Shown: piece after piece, positions 21,944 through 35,362 of the stretch
How positions within the stretch are numbered: position 1 is the stretch's first letter
Layout of the letters: every line of letters starts with the position of its first letter
Origin: Salmonella enterica subsp. enterica serovar Typhimurium str. LT2
GTDB lineage: Bacteria; Pseudomonadota; Gammaproteobacteria; Enterobacterales; Enterobacteriaceae
Reading direction: 5' to 3'
NCBI RefSeq assembly: GCF_000006945.2
Contig: NC_003197.2
Coordinates: forward strand, 4,340,001-4,404,000
Length of the DNA: 64,000 nt
Notes under the pieces: model-generated
What the model saw: only the letters and a program-made list of their open reading frames with translations
Databases searched by the model: none
What the model was told of the DNA's origin: nothing
Translations under genes and position numbers: made by a program

Positions 21944-22029
21944 CCGAAAGGCGAATAAGCGTTTCGATTTGGATTGCCTCGCGATTGCGGGGTGAAAATG
22001 TTTGTAGAATACTTCTGACAGGTTGGTTT

Positions 22030-22413
22030 ATGAGTGCGAATACCGAAGCTCAAGGGAGCGGGCGCGGCCTGGAAGCGATGAAGTGGATAGTTGTTGCCAT
22101 ATTGCTGATCGTCGCAATCGTCGGCAACTACCTCTATCGCGACATGATGCTGCCGCTGCGTGCGCTGGCCGTAGTAATTCTGATTGCTGCAGCGGGTGGT
22201 GTCGCGCTGTTGACGACAAAAGGTAAAGCAACCGTTGCTTTTGCCCGTGAAGCGAGAACCGAAGTCCGTAAGGTCATTTGGCCGACTCGCCAGGAAACGC
22301 TGCACACCACGCTGATCGTCGCTGCGGTTACCGCAGTTATGTCACTGATCCTGTGGGGACTGGATGGTATTCTGGTTCGCCTGGTATCCTTTATCACTGG
22401 CCTGAGGTTCTGA
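22030..22413 (+). CDS. secE: Preprotein translocase subunit SecE
   Basis: Essential clamp subunit of the SecYEG channel in the inner membrane. 127 aa from the ATG at 22030 ([13 protein letters not shown]). An upstream in-frame start at 21985 lacks support. Three membrane segments, typical of the enteric form: about residues 19-36, 45-63 and 93-116. The conserved amphipathic cytosolic helix and turn ([17 protein letters not shown], about 72-88) precedes the essential third segment. nusG starts 1 nt after the stop. Confidence 0.98.
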
Positions 22414-22414
22414 G

Positions 22415-22960
22415 ATGTCTGAAGCACCTAAAAAGCGCTGGTACGTCGTTCAGGCGTTTTCCGGTTTTGAAGGCCGCGTAGCCACATCGCTGCGCGAGCA
22501 TATCAAATTACACAATATGGAAGAGCTGTTTGGCGAAGTCATGGTGCCGACTGAAGAAGTCGTTGAGATCCGTGGCGGCCAGCGTCGCAAAAGCGAACGC
22601 AAATTCTTCCCGGGTTACGTTCTGGTCCAGATGGTCATGAACGACGCAAGCTGGCACCTGGTGCGCAGCGTGCCGCGTGTGATGGGCTTTATCGGCGGTA
22701 CCTCTGACCGTCCGGCGCCGATCAGCGACAAAGAAGTCGATGCGATCATGAACCGCCTGCAGCAGGTTGGCGATAAGCCGCGGCCGAAAACTCTGTTTGA
22801 ACCGGGTGAAATGGTTCGTGTTAACGACGGTCCGTTCGCAGACTTTAACGGCGTTGTCGAAGAAGTCGATTATGAGAAGTCTCGCCTGAAAGTGTCTGTT
22901 TCTATCTTCGGTCGTGCGACCCCGGTAGAGCTGGACTTCAGTCAGGTTGAGAAAGCGTAA
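22415..22960 (+). CDS. nusG: Transcription termination/antitermination factor NusG
   Basis: Binds the RNA polymerase clamp through its N-terminal NGN domain, and Rho or ribosomal protein S10 through its C-terminal KOW domain. 181 aa. NGN residues about 1-115 ([30 protein letters not shown]), KOW about 125-181 ([21 protein letters not shown]). It is cotranscribed with secE and closed by a strong terminator before rplK. Confidence 0.99.
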
Positions 22961-22999
22961 GGCTGCGATCAAAAAAGCAGCGATCTAATCGTTGCATAG

Positions 23000-23038
23000 G
23001 GCGCGAAATTGACATACAATTTCGCGCCTTTTGTTTTT
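23000..23038 (+). terminator. Terminator after nusG
   Basis: GGCGCGAAATTG (23000-23011) and CAATTTCGCGCC (23017-23028) form a perfect 12-bp stem, followed by TTTTGTTTTT. Confidence 0.93.
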
Positions 23039-23087
23039 ATGGGCCTTATGCCCATAAAGCGATATTTATCACGGGGAGCTTCTTTGA

Positions 23088-23546
<459 letters not shown>

Positions 23547-23549
23547 GAA

Positions 23550-24254
23550 ATGGCTAAACTGACCAAGCGTATGCGCGTGATCCGTGAAAAAGTTGATGCG
23601 ACCAAACAGTACGACATCAACGAAGCTATTGCCCTGCTGAAAGAGCTGGCCACTGCTAAATTCAACGAAAGCGTTGACGTTGCCGTTAACCTCGGCATCG
23701 ACGCTCGTAAATCTGACCAGAACGTTCGTGGCGCGACTGTACTGCCGCACGGTACTGGCCGTTCTGTTCGCGTTGCCGTATTTACCCAAGGCCCGAACGC
23801 TGAAGCAGCTAAAGCTGCTGGCGCTGAGCTGGTAGGTATGGAAGATCTGGCTGACCAGATCAAGAAAGGCGAAATGAACTTCGACGTTGTTATCGCATCC
23901 CCGGATGCAATGCGCGTTGTTGGCCAGCTGGGCCAGGTTCTGGGTCCGCGCGGCCTGATGCCAAACCCGAAAGTCGGTACCGTAACTCCGAACGTTGCTG
24001 AAGCGGTTAAGAACGCTAAAGCAGGTCAGGTTCGTTACCGTAACGACAAAAACGGCATCATCCACACCACCATCGGTAAAGTGGACTTTGACGCTGACAA
24101 ACTGAAAGAAAACCTGGAAGCTCTGCTGGTTGCGCTGAAAAAAGCAAAACCGAGCCAGGCGAAAGGCGTGTACATCAAGAAAGTTAGCATCTCCACCACC
24201 ATGGGTGCTGGCGTTGCCGTTGATCAGGCTGGTCTGAGCGCATCTGCGAACTAA
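23550..24254 (+). CDS. rplA: 50S ribosomal protein L1
   Basis: Forms the mobile L1 stalk near the E site and represses translation of its own operon. 234 aa. Conserved [21 protein letters not shown] (as LGIDARKS...[10 protein letters not shown], about residues 47-68) and the signature [21 protein letters not shown] (about 128-147), then HTTIGKVDF. 3-nt gap from rplK; the next gene, rplJ, is more than 400 nt away and has its own promoter. Confidence 0.99.
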
Positions 24255-24262
24255 GATTAGTC

Positions 24263-24291
24263 TTTACGTGGGCGGTGATTTTGTCTACAAT
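24263..24291 (+). promoter_or_regulatory. Promoter of the rplJL-rpoBC operon (PL10)
   Basis: TTTACG (24263-24268), 17-nt spacer and TACAAT (24286-24291), immediately downstream of rplA. It matches the E. coli PL10 arrangement as I recall it. Confidence 0.8.
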
Positions 24292-24327
24292 CTTACCCCC
24301 ACGATTCTGTTGAAATATAACAGAGCA

Positions 24328-24452
24328 CTATGCGAGTCATTTGAATTGCAGCAAGGCAGCAAGTGAGTGAGTCGCCAGGAGCATAGTTAACTATGTGACT
24401 GGTGTGAACGAGCGCAGCTAACACAGCTGCGGTTCAAAGGACGAAGTCATAG
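24328..24452 (+). repeat. ERIC-like element in the rplJ leader
   Basis: A 125-bp imperfect palindrome between PL10 and the L10-binding leader. Outer arms CTATG/CATAG, inner arms TTGAATTGCAGC (24341-24352) and GCTGCGGTTCAA (24426-24437), and core palindrome CATAGTTAACTATG. The words GGCAGCAAGTGAGTGA, CCAGGAGC, TGTGACTGG and GTGAACGAGCGCAGC follow the ERIC/IRU consensus. It is transcribed and should fold as a separate hairpin. Confidence 0.75.
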
Positions 24453-24461
24453 AAAGAATTT

Positions 24462-24556
24462 GTTCGTTGGAGCCTGGCCTATCCAGGCCTCCGTCGAAGA
24501 CCGCAGGCGTCTCGCAAGAGGCTTAATCCCCTGCGTAGACGGTGACAGAACGCTAA
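24462..24556 (+). promoter_or_regulatory. L10 leader: binding site for the L10-L7/L12 complex
   Basis: The segment GTTCGTTGGAGCCTGGCC, TATCCAGGCCTCCGTCGAAG, then CCGCAGG...CCCTGCGTAGACGGTGACAG folds into the kink-turn region that free L10-(L12)4 binds to shut off rplJ-rplL translation. Sequence and position match the family's known autoregulatory leader, about 120 nt before rplJ. Confidence 0.85.
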
Positions 24557-24673
24557 GATTATTTTTTATACTCTGGCTTGTTTCTGCTCACCGTATTAAG
24601 ACGCTCTTCTCGTTGAGATGAGTGAAGTGAGTTCCGGAACATGAGTTCCGGCAAACATCCAGGAGCAAAGCTA

Positions 24674-25171
24674 ATGGCTTTAAATCTTCAAGACAAACAA
24701 GCGATTGTTGCTGAAGTCAGCGAAGTAGCCAAAGGCGCGCTGTCTGCAGTAGTTGCGGATTCCCGTGGCGTAACTGTAGATAAAATGACTGAACTGCGTA
24801 AAGCAGGTCGTGAAGCTGGCGTATACATGCGTGTTGTTCGTAACACCCTGCTGCGCCGCGTCGTTGAAGGTACTCAGTTCGAGTGCCTGAAAGACACGTT
24901 TGTTGGTCCGACCCTGATTGCATACTCTATGGAACACCCGGGCGCTGCTGCTCGTCTGTTCAAAGAGTTCGCGAAAGCGAATGCAAAATTTGAGGTCAAA
25001 GCTGCAGCCTTTGAAGGTGAGCTGATCCCGGCGTCTCAGATCGACCGCCTGGCAACTCTGCCGACCTACGAAGAAGCAATTGCACGCCTGATGGCAACCA
25101 TGAAAGAAGCTTCGGCTGGCAAACTGGTTCGCACACTGGCTGCTGTACGCGATGCAAAAGAAGCTGCGTAA
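24674..25171 (+). CDS. rplJ: 50S ribosomal protein L10
   Basis: Base of the ribosomal stalk: binds 23S rRNA and two L7/L12 dimers. 165 aa from the ATG at 24674 ([15 protein letters not shown]), preceded by AGGAGCAAAGC. An in-frame upstream start at 24641 has no ribosome binding site or homology. N-terminal rRNA-binding domain with [20 protein letters not shown] and [14 protein letters not shown]; the C-terminal helix (about 135-165) carries the L12 dimers. Translational feedback through the upstream leader. Confidence 0.98.
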
Positions 25172-25237
25172 TCGCAGTTGTCTTTATCAAGCATTTGCTT
25201 ACGTATAAACTTATTCTGATATTCAGGAACAATTTAA

Positions 25238-25603
25238 ATGTCTATCACTAAAGATCAAATCATTGAAGCAGTATCCGCTATGTCCGTAATGGACGTTGTA
25301 GAACTGATTTCTGCAATGGAAGAAAAATTCGGTGTTTCCGCTGCTGCTGCTGTAGCTGTAGCTGCTGGCCCGGCTGAAGCTGCTGAAGAAAAAACTGAAT
25401 TCGACGTAATTCTGAAAGCTGCTGGCGCTAACAAAGTTGCTGTTATCAAAGCAGTACGTGGCGCAACTGGCCTGGGTCTGAAAGAAGCTAAAGACCTGGT
25501 AGAATCTGCTCCGGCCGCTCTGAAAGAAGGCGTGAGCAAAGATGACGCTGAAGCACTGAAAAAATCTCTGGAAGAAGCTGGCGCTGAAGTTGAAGTTAAA
25601 TAA
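25238..25603 (+). CDS. rplL: 50S ribosomal protein L7/L12
   Basis: Four-copy acidic stalk protein that recruits translation GTPases. 121 aa: N-terminal dimerisation helices (1-33), an Ala-rich flexible hinge (about 37-52, [17 protein letters not shown]), and the C-terminal factor-binding domain with [20 protein letters not shown] and the C-terminal GAEVEVK. 66 nt after rplJ. A partial terminator follows and lowers rpoB expression relative to the ribosomal proteins. Confidence 0.99.
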
Positions 25604-25642
25604 GCCAACCCTTCCGGTTGCAGCCTGAGAAATCAGGCTGAT

Positions 25643-25673
25643 GGCTGGTGACTTTTTAGTCACCAGCCTTTTT
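25643..25673 (+). terminator. rplL-rpoB attenuator
   Basis: GGCTGGTGACT-TTTT-AGTCACCAGCC followed by TTTTT, with a smaller hairpin CAGCCTGA-GAAA-TCAGGCTG at 25621-25640 just before it. In E. coli the equivalent site lets about a fifth of polymerases through to rpoB; that fraction is recalled, not measured here. The rest of the 25604-25920 gap holds no gene. Confidence 0.88.
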
Positions 25674-25920
25674 GCGCTGTAAGGCGCCAGTAGCGTTTCA
25701 CACTGTTTGACTACTGCTGTGCCTTTCAATGCTTGTTTCTATCGACGACTTAATATACTGCGACAGAGCGTACGTTCTGTGTAAATCGCAATGAAATGGT
25801 TTAAGCGTGATAGCAACAGGCATTGCGGAAAGTATCCATTTTCCGGTCAACAAAATAGTGTTGCACAAACTGTCCCCCGCAGGACAGATGGGTCGACTTG
25901 TCAGCGAGCTGAGGAACCCT

Positions 25921-28900
25921 ATGGTTTACTCCTATACCGAGAAAAAACGTATTCGTAAGGATTTTGGTAAACGTCCACAAGTTCTGGATGTACCTTATCT
26001 CCTTTCTATCCAGCTTGACTCGTTTCAGAAGTTTATCGAGCAAGATCCTGAAGGGCAGTACGGCCTGGAAGCAGCCTTCCGTTCCGTGTTCCCGATTCAG
26101 AGCTACAGCGGTAATTCCGAGCTGCAGTACGTCAGCTACCGCCTTGGCGAACCGGTGTTTGACGTTCAGGAATGTCAGATCCGTGGCGTGACCTATTCCG
26201 CACCGCTGCGCGTAAAACTGCGTCTGGTGATCTACGAGCGCGAAGCGCCGGAAGGCACCGTAAAAGACATTAAAGAACAAGAAGTCTACATGGGCGAAAT
26301 TCCGCTCATGACCGACAACGGTACCTTTGTTATCAACGGTACTGAGCGTGTTATCGTTTCTCAGCTGCACCGTAGCCCTGGCGTCTTCTTTGACTCCGAC
26401 AAAGGTAAAACCCACTCTTCGGGTAAAGTGCTGTATAACGCGCGCATCATTCCTTACCGTGGTTCCTGGCTGGACTTCGAATTCGATCCGAAGGACAACC
26501 TGTTCGTACGTATCGACCGTCGCCGTAAACTACCTGCGACCATCATCCTGCGTGCGCTGAACTACACCACTGAGCAGATCCTTGACCTGTTCTTTGAGAA
26601 AGTCGTCTTCGAAATTCGCGACAACAAACTGCAGATGGAGCTGATTCCAGAACGTCTGCGTGGCGAAACCGCGTCGTTCGATATCGAAGCTAACGGCAAA
26701 GTGTACGTTGAAAAAGGCCGTCGCATTACCGCGCGTCACATCCGTCAGCTGGAAAAAGACGATATCAAGCATATCGAAGTTCCGGTTGAGTACATCGCAG
26801 GTAAAGTCGTCTCTAAAGACTACGTTGACGAATCTACTGGCGAGCTGATCTGCGCGGCGAACATGGAGCTGAGCCTGGATCTGCTGGCTAAGCTGAGCCA
26901 GTCCGGCCACAAGCGTATCGAAACGCTGTTTACCAACGATCTGGACCACGGCCCGTACATTTCTGAAACGGTACGCGTCGACCCAACTAACGATCGTCTG
27001 AGCGCGCTGGTAGAAATCTACCGCATGATGCGCCCTGGTGAGCCGCCGACACGCGAAGCGGCTGAAAGCCTGTTTGAGAACCTGTTCTTCTCCGAAGACC
27101 GCTATGACCTGTCTGCGGTGGGTCGTATGAAGTTCAACCGTTCTCTGCTGCGCGACGAAATCGAAGGTTCCGGTATCCTGAGCAAAGACGACATCATTGA
27201 TGTCATGAAGAAGCTCATCGATATCCGTAACGGTAAAGGCGAAGTGGATGATATCGACCACCTCGGCAACCGTCGTATCCGTTCCGTCGGCGAAATGGCG
27301 GAAAACCAGTTCCGCGTTGGCCTGGTGCGTGTAGAGCGTGCGGTGAAAGAGCGTCTGTCTCTGGGCGATCTGGATACCCTGATGCCTCAGGATATGATCA
27401 ACGCCAAGCCGATTTCCGCCGCAGTGAAAGAGTTCTTTGGTTCCAGCCAGCTGTCTCAGTTTATGGACCAGAACAACCCGCTGTCTGAGATTACGCACAA
27501 ACGTCGTATCTCCGCACTCGGCCCAGGCGGTCTGACCCGCGAACGCGCAGGCTTCGAAGTTCGAGACGTACACCCGACGCACTACGGTCGCGTATGTCCT
27601 ATCGAAACGCCGGAAGGTCCGAACATCGGTCTGATCAACTCCCTGTCCGTGTACGCACAGACTAACGAATATGGCTTCCTTGAGACGCCGTACCGTCGTG
27701 TGGTTGATGGCGTGGTTACTGACGAAATTCATTACCTGTCTGCTATCGAAGAAGGCAACTACGTTATCGCTCAGGCGAACTCCAACCTGGATGACGAAGG
27801 CCACTTTGTAGAAGATTTGGTGACCTGCCGTAGCAAAGGCGAATCCAGCTTGTTCAGCCGCGACCAGGTTGACTACATGGACGTTTCCACCCAGCAGGTG
27901 GTCTCCGTCGGTGCGTCCCTGATCCCGTTCCTGGAACACGATGACGCCAACCGTGCATTGATGGGTGCGAACATGCAACGTCAGGCGGTTCCGACTCTGC
28001 GCGCTGACAAGCCGCTGGTGGGTACCGGTATGGAACGTGCTGTCGCCGTCGACTCCGGTGTTACTGCAGTAGCTAAACGTGGCGGTACTGTTCAGTACGT
28101 GGATGCGTCCCGTATCGTTATCAAAGTTAACGAAGACGAGATGTACCCGGGCGAAGCGGGTATCGACATCTATAACCTGACCAAATACACCCGCTCTAAC
28201 CAGAACACCTGTATCAACCAGATGCCATGTGTGTCTCTGGGCGAGCCGGTTGAACGCGGCGACGTGCTGGCAGACGGTCCGTCCACCGACCTCGGTGAAC
28301 TGGCGCTCGGTCAGAACATGCGCGTGGCGTTCATGCCGTGGAACGGCTACAACTTCGAAGACTCCATTCTCGTTTCCGAGCGTGTTGTCCAGGAAGACCG
28401 TTTCACCACCATCCACATTCAGGAACTGGCGTGCGTGTCCCGTGACACCAAGCTGGGGCCGGAAGAGATCACCGCTGATATCCCGAACGTGGGTGAAGCT
28501 GCGCTCTCCAAACTGGATGAATCCGGTATCGTTTACATCGGCGCGGAAGTGACAGGCGGTGACATTCTGGTCGGTAAGGTGACGCCGAAAGGTGAAACCC
28601 AGCTGACGCCGGAAGAGAAACTGCTGCGTGCGATCTTCGGTGAGAAAGCGTCTGACGTTAAAGACTCTTCTCTGCGCGTACCTAACGGTGTCTCCGGTAC
28701 GGTTATCGACGTTCAGGTCTTTACTCGCGATGGCGTAGAAAAAGACAAACGTGCTCTGGAAATCGAAGAGATGCAGCTCAAGCAGGCGAAAAAAGACCTG
28801 TCTGAAGAACTGCAGATCCTCGAAGCGGGCCTGTTTAGCCGTATCCGTGCGGTGCTGGTTTCCAGCGGCGTTGAAGCTGAGAAGCTCGACAAACTGCCGC

Positions 28901-29949
28901 GCGACCGCTGGCTGGAACTCGGTCTGACCGACGAAGAGAAACAAAATCAGCTGGAACAACTGGCTGAGCAGTATGACGAACTGAAACACGAGTTCGAGAA
29001 AAAACTTGAAGCGAAGCGCCGTAAAATCACCCAGGGCGACGATCTGGCGCCGGGCGTGCTGAAGATCGTGAAGGTCTATCTGGCCGTTAAACGCCGTATC
29101 CAGCCGGGTGATAAGATGGCAGGTCGTCACGGTAACAAGGGTGTTATCTCTAAGATCAACCCGATCGAAGACATGCCTTACGATGAAAACGGCACGCCGG
29201 TAGACATCGTACTGAACCCGCTGGGCGTACCGTCTCGTATGAACATCGGCCAGATTCTGGAAACCCACCTGGGTATGGCTGCGAAAGGTATTGGCGACAA
29301 GATTAACGCCATGCTGAAACAGCAGCAGGAAGTCGCGAAACTGCGCGAATTCATCCAGCGTGCCTACGATCTGGGCGCCGACGTTCGTCAGAAAGTCGAC
29401 CTGAGCACCTTCAGCGATGATGAAGTGCTGCGTCTGGCAGAAAACCTGCGCAAAGGTATGCCGATTGCCACACCAGTGTTTGACGGTGCGAAAGAAGCGG
29501 AAATCAAAGAGCTGCTGAAACTGGGCGACCTGCCGACCTCCGGTCAGATCACCCTGTTCGATGGCCGTACGGGTGAACAGTTCGAACGTCCGGTAACCGT
29601 CGGTTACATGTACATGCTGAAACTGAACCACCTGGTTGATGACAAGATGCATGCGCGTTCTACCGGTTCTTACAGCCTGGTTACTCAGCAGCCGCTGGGT
29701 GGTAAGGCGCAGTTCGGTGGTCAGCGCTTCGGGGAGATGGAAGTGTGGGCGCTGGAAGCTTACGGCGCCGCCTACACCCTGCAGGAAATGCTCACCGTTA
29801 AGTCTGATGACGTGAATGGTCGTACCAAGATGTATAAGAACATCGTGGACGGCAACCATCAGATGGAACCGGGTATGCCGGAATCCTTCAACGTTCTGTT
29901 GAAAGAGATCCGCTCGCTGGGCATCAACATCGAACTGGAAGACGAGTAA
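25921..29949 (+). CDS. rpoB: RNA polymerase beta subunit
   Basis: Forms one pincer of the transcription enzyme and much of the active centre. 1342 aa from the ATG at 25921 (MVYSYTEKKRIRKDFG), identical to E. coli length. An in-frame extension upstream to 25807 is not supported. The rifampicin region GSSQLSQFMDQNNPLSEITH/KRRISALGPGG is wild type at the usual resistance positions (Q513, D516, H526, S531), so no rifampicin mutation is visible there. Switch and flap regions (GDKMAGRHGNKGVISKI, MPYDENGTPVDIVLNPLGVP) and the C-terminal clamp GGKAQFGGQRFGEMEVWALE are intact. 76 nt before rpoC. Confidence 0.99.
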   Translation: MVYSYTEKKRIRKDFGKRPQVLDVPYLLSIQLDSFQKFIEQDPEGQYGLEAAFRSVFPIQSYSGNSELQYVSYRLGEPVFDVQECQIRGVTYSAPLRVKLRLVIYEREAPEGTVKDIKEQEVYMGEIPLMTDNGTFVINGTERVIVSQLHRSPGVFFDSDKGKTHSSGKVLYNARIIPYRGSWLDFEFDPKDNLFVRIDRRRKLPATIILRALNYTTEQILDLFFEKVVFEIRDNKLQMELIPERLRGETASFDIEANGKVYVEKGRRITARHIRQLEKDDIKHIEVPVEYIAGKVVSKDYVDESTGELICAANMELSLDLLAKLSQSGHKRIETLFTNDLDHGPYISETVRVDPTNDRLSALVEIYRMMRPGEPPTREAAESLFENLFFSEDRYDLSAVGRMKFNRSLLRDEIEGSGILSKDDIIDVMKKLIDIRNGKGEVDDIDHLGNRRIRSVGEMAENQFRVGLVRVERAVKERLSLGDLDTLMPQDMINAKPISAAVKEFFGSSQLSQFMDQNNPLSEITHKRRISALGPGGLTRERAGFEVRDVHPTHYGRVCPIETPEGPNIGLINSLSVYAQTNEYGFLETPYRRVVDGVVTDEIHYLSAIEEGNYVIAQANSNLDDEGHFVEDLVTCRSKGESSLFSRDQVDYMDVSTQQVVSVGASLIPFLEHDDANRALMGANMQRQAVPTLRADKPLVGTGMERAVAVDSGVTAVAKRGGTVQYVDASRIVIKVNEDEMYPGEAGIDIYNLTKYTRSNQNTCINQMPCVSLGEPVERGDVLADGPSTDLGELALGQNMRVAFMPWNGYNFEDSILVSERVVQEDRFTTIHIQELACVSRDTKLGPEEITADIPNVGEAALSKLDESGIVYIGAEVTGGDILVGKVTPKGETQLTPEEKLLRAIFGEKASDVKDSSLRVPNGVSGTVIDVQVFTRDGVEKDKRALEIEEMQLKQAKKDLSEELQILEAGLFSRIRAVLVSSGVEAEKLDKLPRDRWLELGLTDEEKQNQLEQLAEQYDELKHEFEKKLEAKRRKITQGDDLAPGVLKIVKVYLAVKRRIQPGDKMAGRHGNKGVISKINPIEDMPYDENGTPVDIVLNPLGVPSRMNIGQILETHLGMAAKGIGDKINAMLKQQQEVAKLREFIQRAYDLGADVRQKVDLSTFSDDEVLRLAENLRKGMPIATPVFDGAKEAEIKELLKLGDLPTSGQITLFDGRTGEQFERPVTVGYMYMLKLNHLVDDKMHARSTGSYSLVTQQPLGGKAQFGGQRFGEMEVWALEAYGAAYTLQEMLTVKSDDVNGRTKMYKNIVDGNHQMEPGMPESFNVLLKEIRSLGINIELEDE

Positions 29950-30025
29950 TTCTCGCTCAAACAGGTCACTGGTGTCGGGGTAAAACCCGACACCAGATTG
30001 TGCTAACTCCGACGGGAGCAAATCC

Positions 30026-34249
<4,224 letters not shown>

Positions 34250-34257
34250 TCGTTAAA

Positions 34258-34285
34258 TGGTGGAGGGGTATTTATCCCTCCACCA
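34258..34285 (+). terminator. Hairpin after rpoC lacking a T tract
   Basis: TGGTGGAGGG (34258-34267) and CCCTCCACCA (34276-34285) make a 10-bp stem with a 8-nt loop, but the next bases are GCTTCATGCTGG, not T. It is a poor intrinsic terminator and may instead be an RNA 3'-end or a Rho-related element. Confidence 0.5.
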
Positions 34286-34335
34286 GCTTCATGCTGGATA
34301 CCGAATTCCGGGTCGCTTGCCTACAAGGAAAGAAA

Positions 34336-34614
34336 ATGCCAGCGATTATTTCATTAATCTATTTAATGTTTAGTCTTTTAGTATTTACAAAAAAGATAAC
34401 CATTTCAAACGTTCTGTCCGCTTTTTTATTGTTTCTATCGTTATATATACTTCACCATAAATCATTACTTATATTTATTTATTGTCTTATTATTATTGTC
34501 GCCACCGCTATTCTTCATCGAGTCAAAACCAGCGCGGATAAAAAAGCCGTATTTTATTTTTCAATGCCATGCTGGCTCTTGGTTTTATCTGTAATTATAA
34601 ATATTAATGAATAA
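34336..34614 (+). CDS. Small hydrophobic membrane protein, function unknown
   Basis: 92 aa from the ATG at 34336 (MPAIISLIYLMFSLL), chosen because AAGGAAAG sits 4 nt upstream. A longer frame from 34291 has no such signal. Three membrane segments: about residues 3-17, 22-40 (SNVLSAFLLFLSLYI) and 43-58 (SLLIFIYCLIIIVATA), plus a fourth near the C-terminus (FSMPCWLLVLSVII). Very AT-rich with rare codons, unlike rpoC. First gene of the sseK1 islet and possibly read by leakage past the weak rpoC hairpin. I do not recognise a family. Confidence 0.6.
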   Translation: MPAIISLIYLMFSLLVFTKKITISNVLSAFLLFLSLYILHHKSLLIFIYCLIIIVATAILHRVKTSADKKAVFYFSMPCWLLVLSVIININE

Positions 34615-34619
34615 ATGAA

Positions 34620-35055
34620 TTATTTTTTCATGACTCTTGTTTCTCGTATTATTGGTGAAAAATCATTATCACTGGTTATATGAATAAATTGTCCAGTTTT
34701 TGTATTATATTTTGCCATCGCACAGGGAAGACTATTACCACCGTTAGCCATAACAAATTTTGCTTTTGTATTACGATAAAGATTGACGCCAGGAATGGGG
34801 TCTTGACCGAATGTATAAGGCGTTGGGACAATTACATTATGTTTGTTTGAGAGCCACTTTACTAAAATCCCGCCAACGCCATCAACCGGCGTAATAAAAG
34901 TAGAGAATCCACAATACTCAAAATTGAAATTTTTTATCATTGGGTTTGTTTTTTTCTGTAACATTGATTCCAAATGTGACTTTAAATTTATCCCATAAAT
35001 CTAAGTTATTAAAGTCTATTGGCTCGCCATTATAAAATACCTGCTGTTCATACAT
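34620..35055 (-). pseudogene. Unknown islet protein, split by a one-base frameshift
   Basis: On the minus strand a frame starts at 35055 with MYEQQVFYNGEPIDFNNLDL, runs 45 codons and stops at 34918. A second frame, offset by one base, carries on from about 34934 with NFNFEYCGFSTFITPVDGVG and ends at 34620 (RETRVMKK). Dropping one A from the run of six at 34930-34935 (T on the plus strand) joins them into one protein of about 144 aa reading ...KNKPNDKNFNFEYCG.... The downstream part alone could give 117 aa from an ATG at 34973. No recognised domain. AT-rich, convergent with the small membrane gene. Confidence 0.65.
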
Positions 35056-35362
35056 TAAATGATAAACCTGTTTTATTGATTGTTTACGCGGGACATTTTA
35101 AATTATTAAATGAAGGATTTAATTCCATTAAGGTCTTTGTTTGCTCTTATTACAGGAATTATAAATATGATGCCATTTCTGGAATAAAAGTAAAGTTAAT
35201 AAATTATTTATTTAATTGCTCACTGGTAGGGTATTTATGTATCCTCCGGTTAATGCTTAGTTTAGCATCTTTTAGCTGACAGCGATTGCAACGCTAAAAA
35301 ACATGTGCTAATAATCATCATGTAAAATATGTAATGAAGTAAGTATGGAGCATTTAATTGTT

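Noticed and set aside
27436..27534. Possible rifampicin-resistance mutation in rpoB
   Set aside because: The cluster I region reads as wild type at the usual resistance codons.
35019..35279. 86-codon plus-strand frame starting with TTG before sseK1
   Set aside because: It has no ribosome binding site and lies opposite the N-terminal part of the frameshifted islet gene, which reads more like protein.
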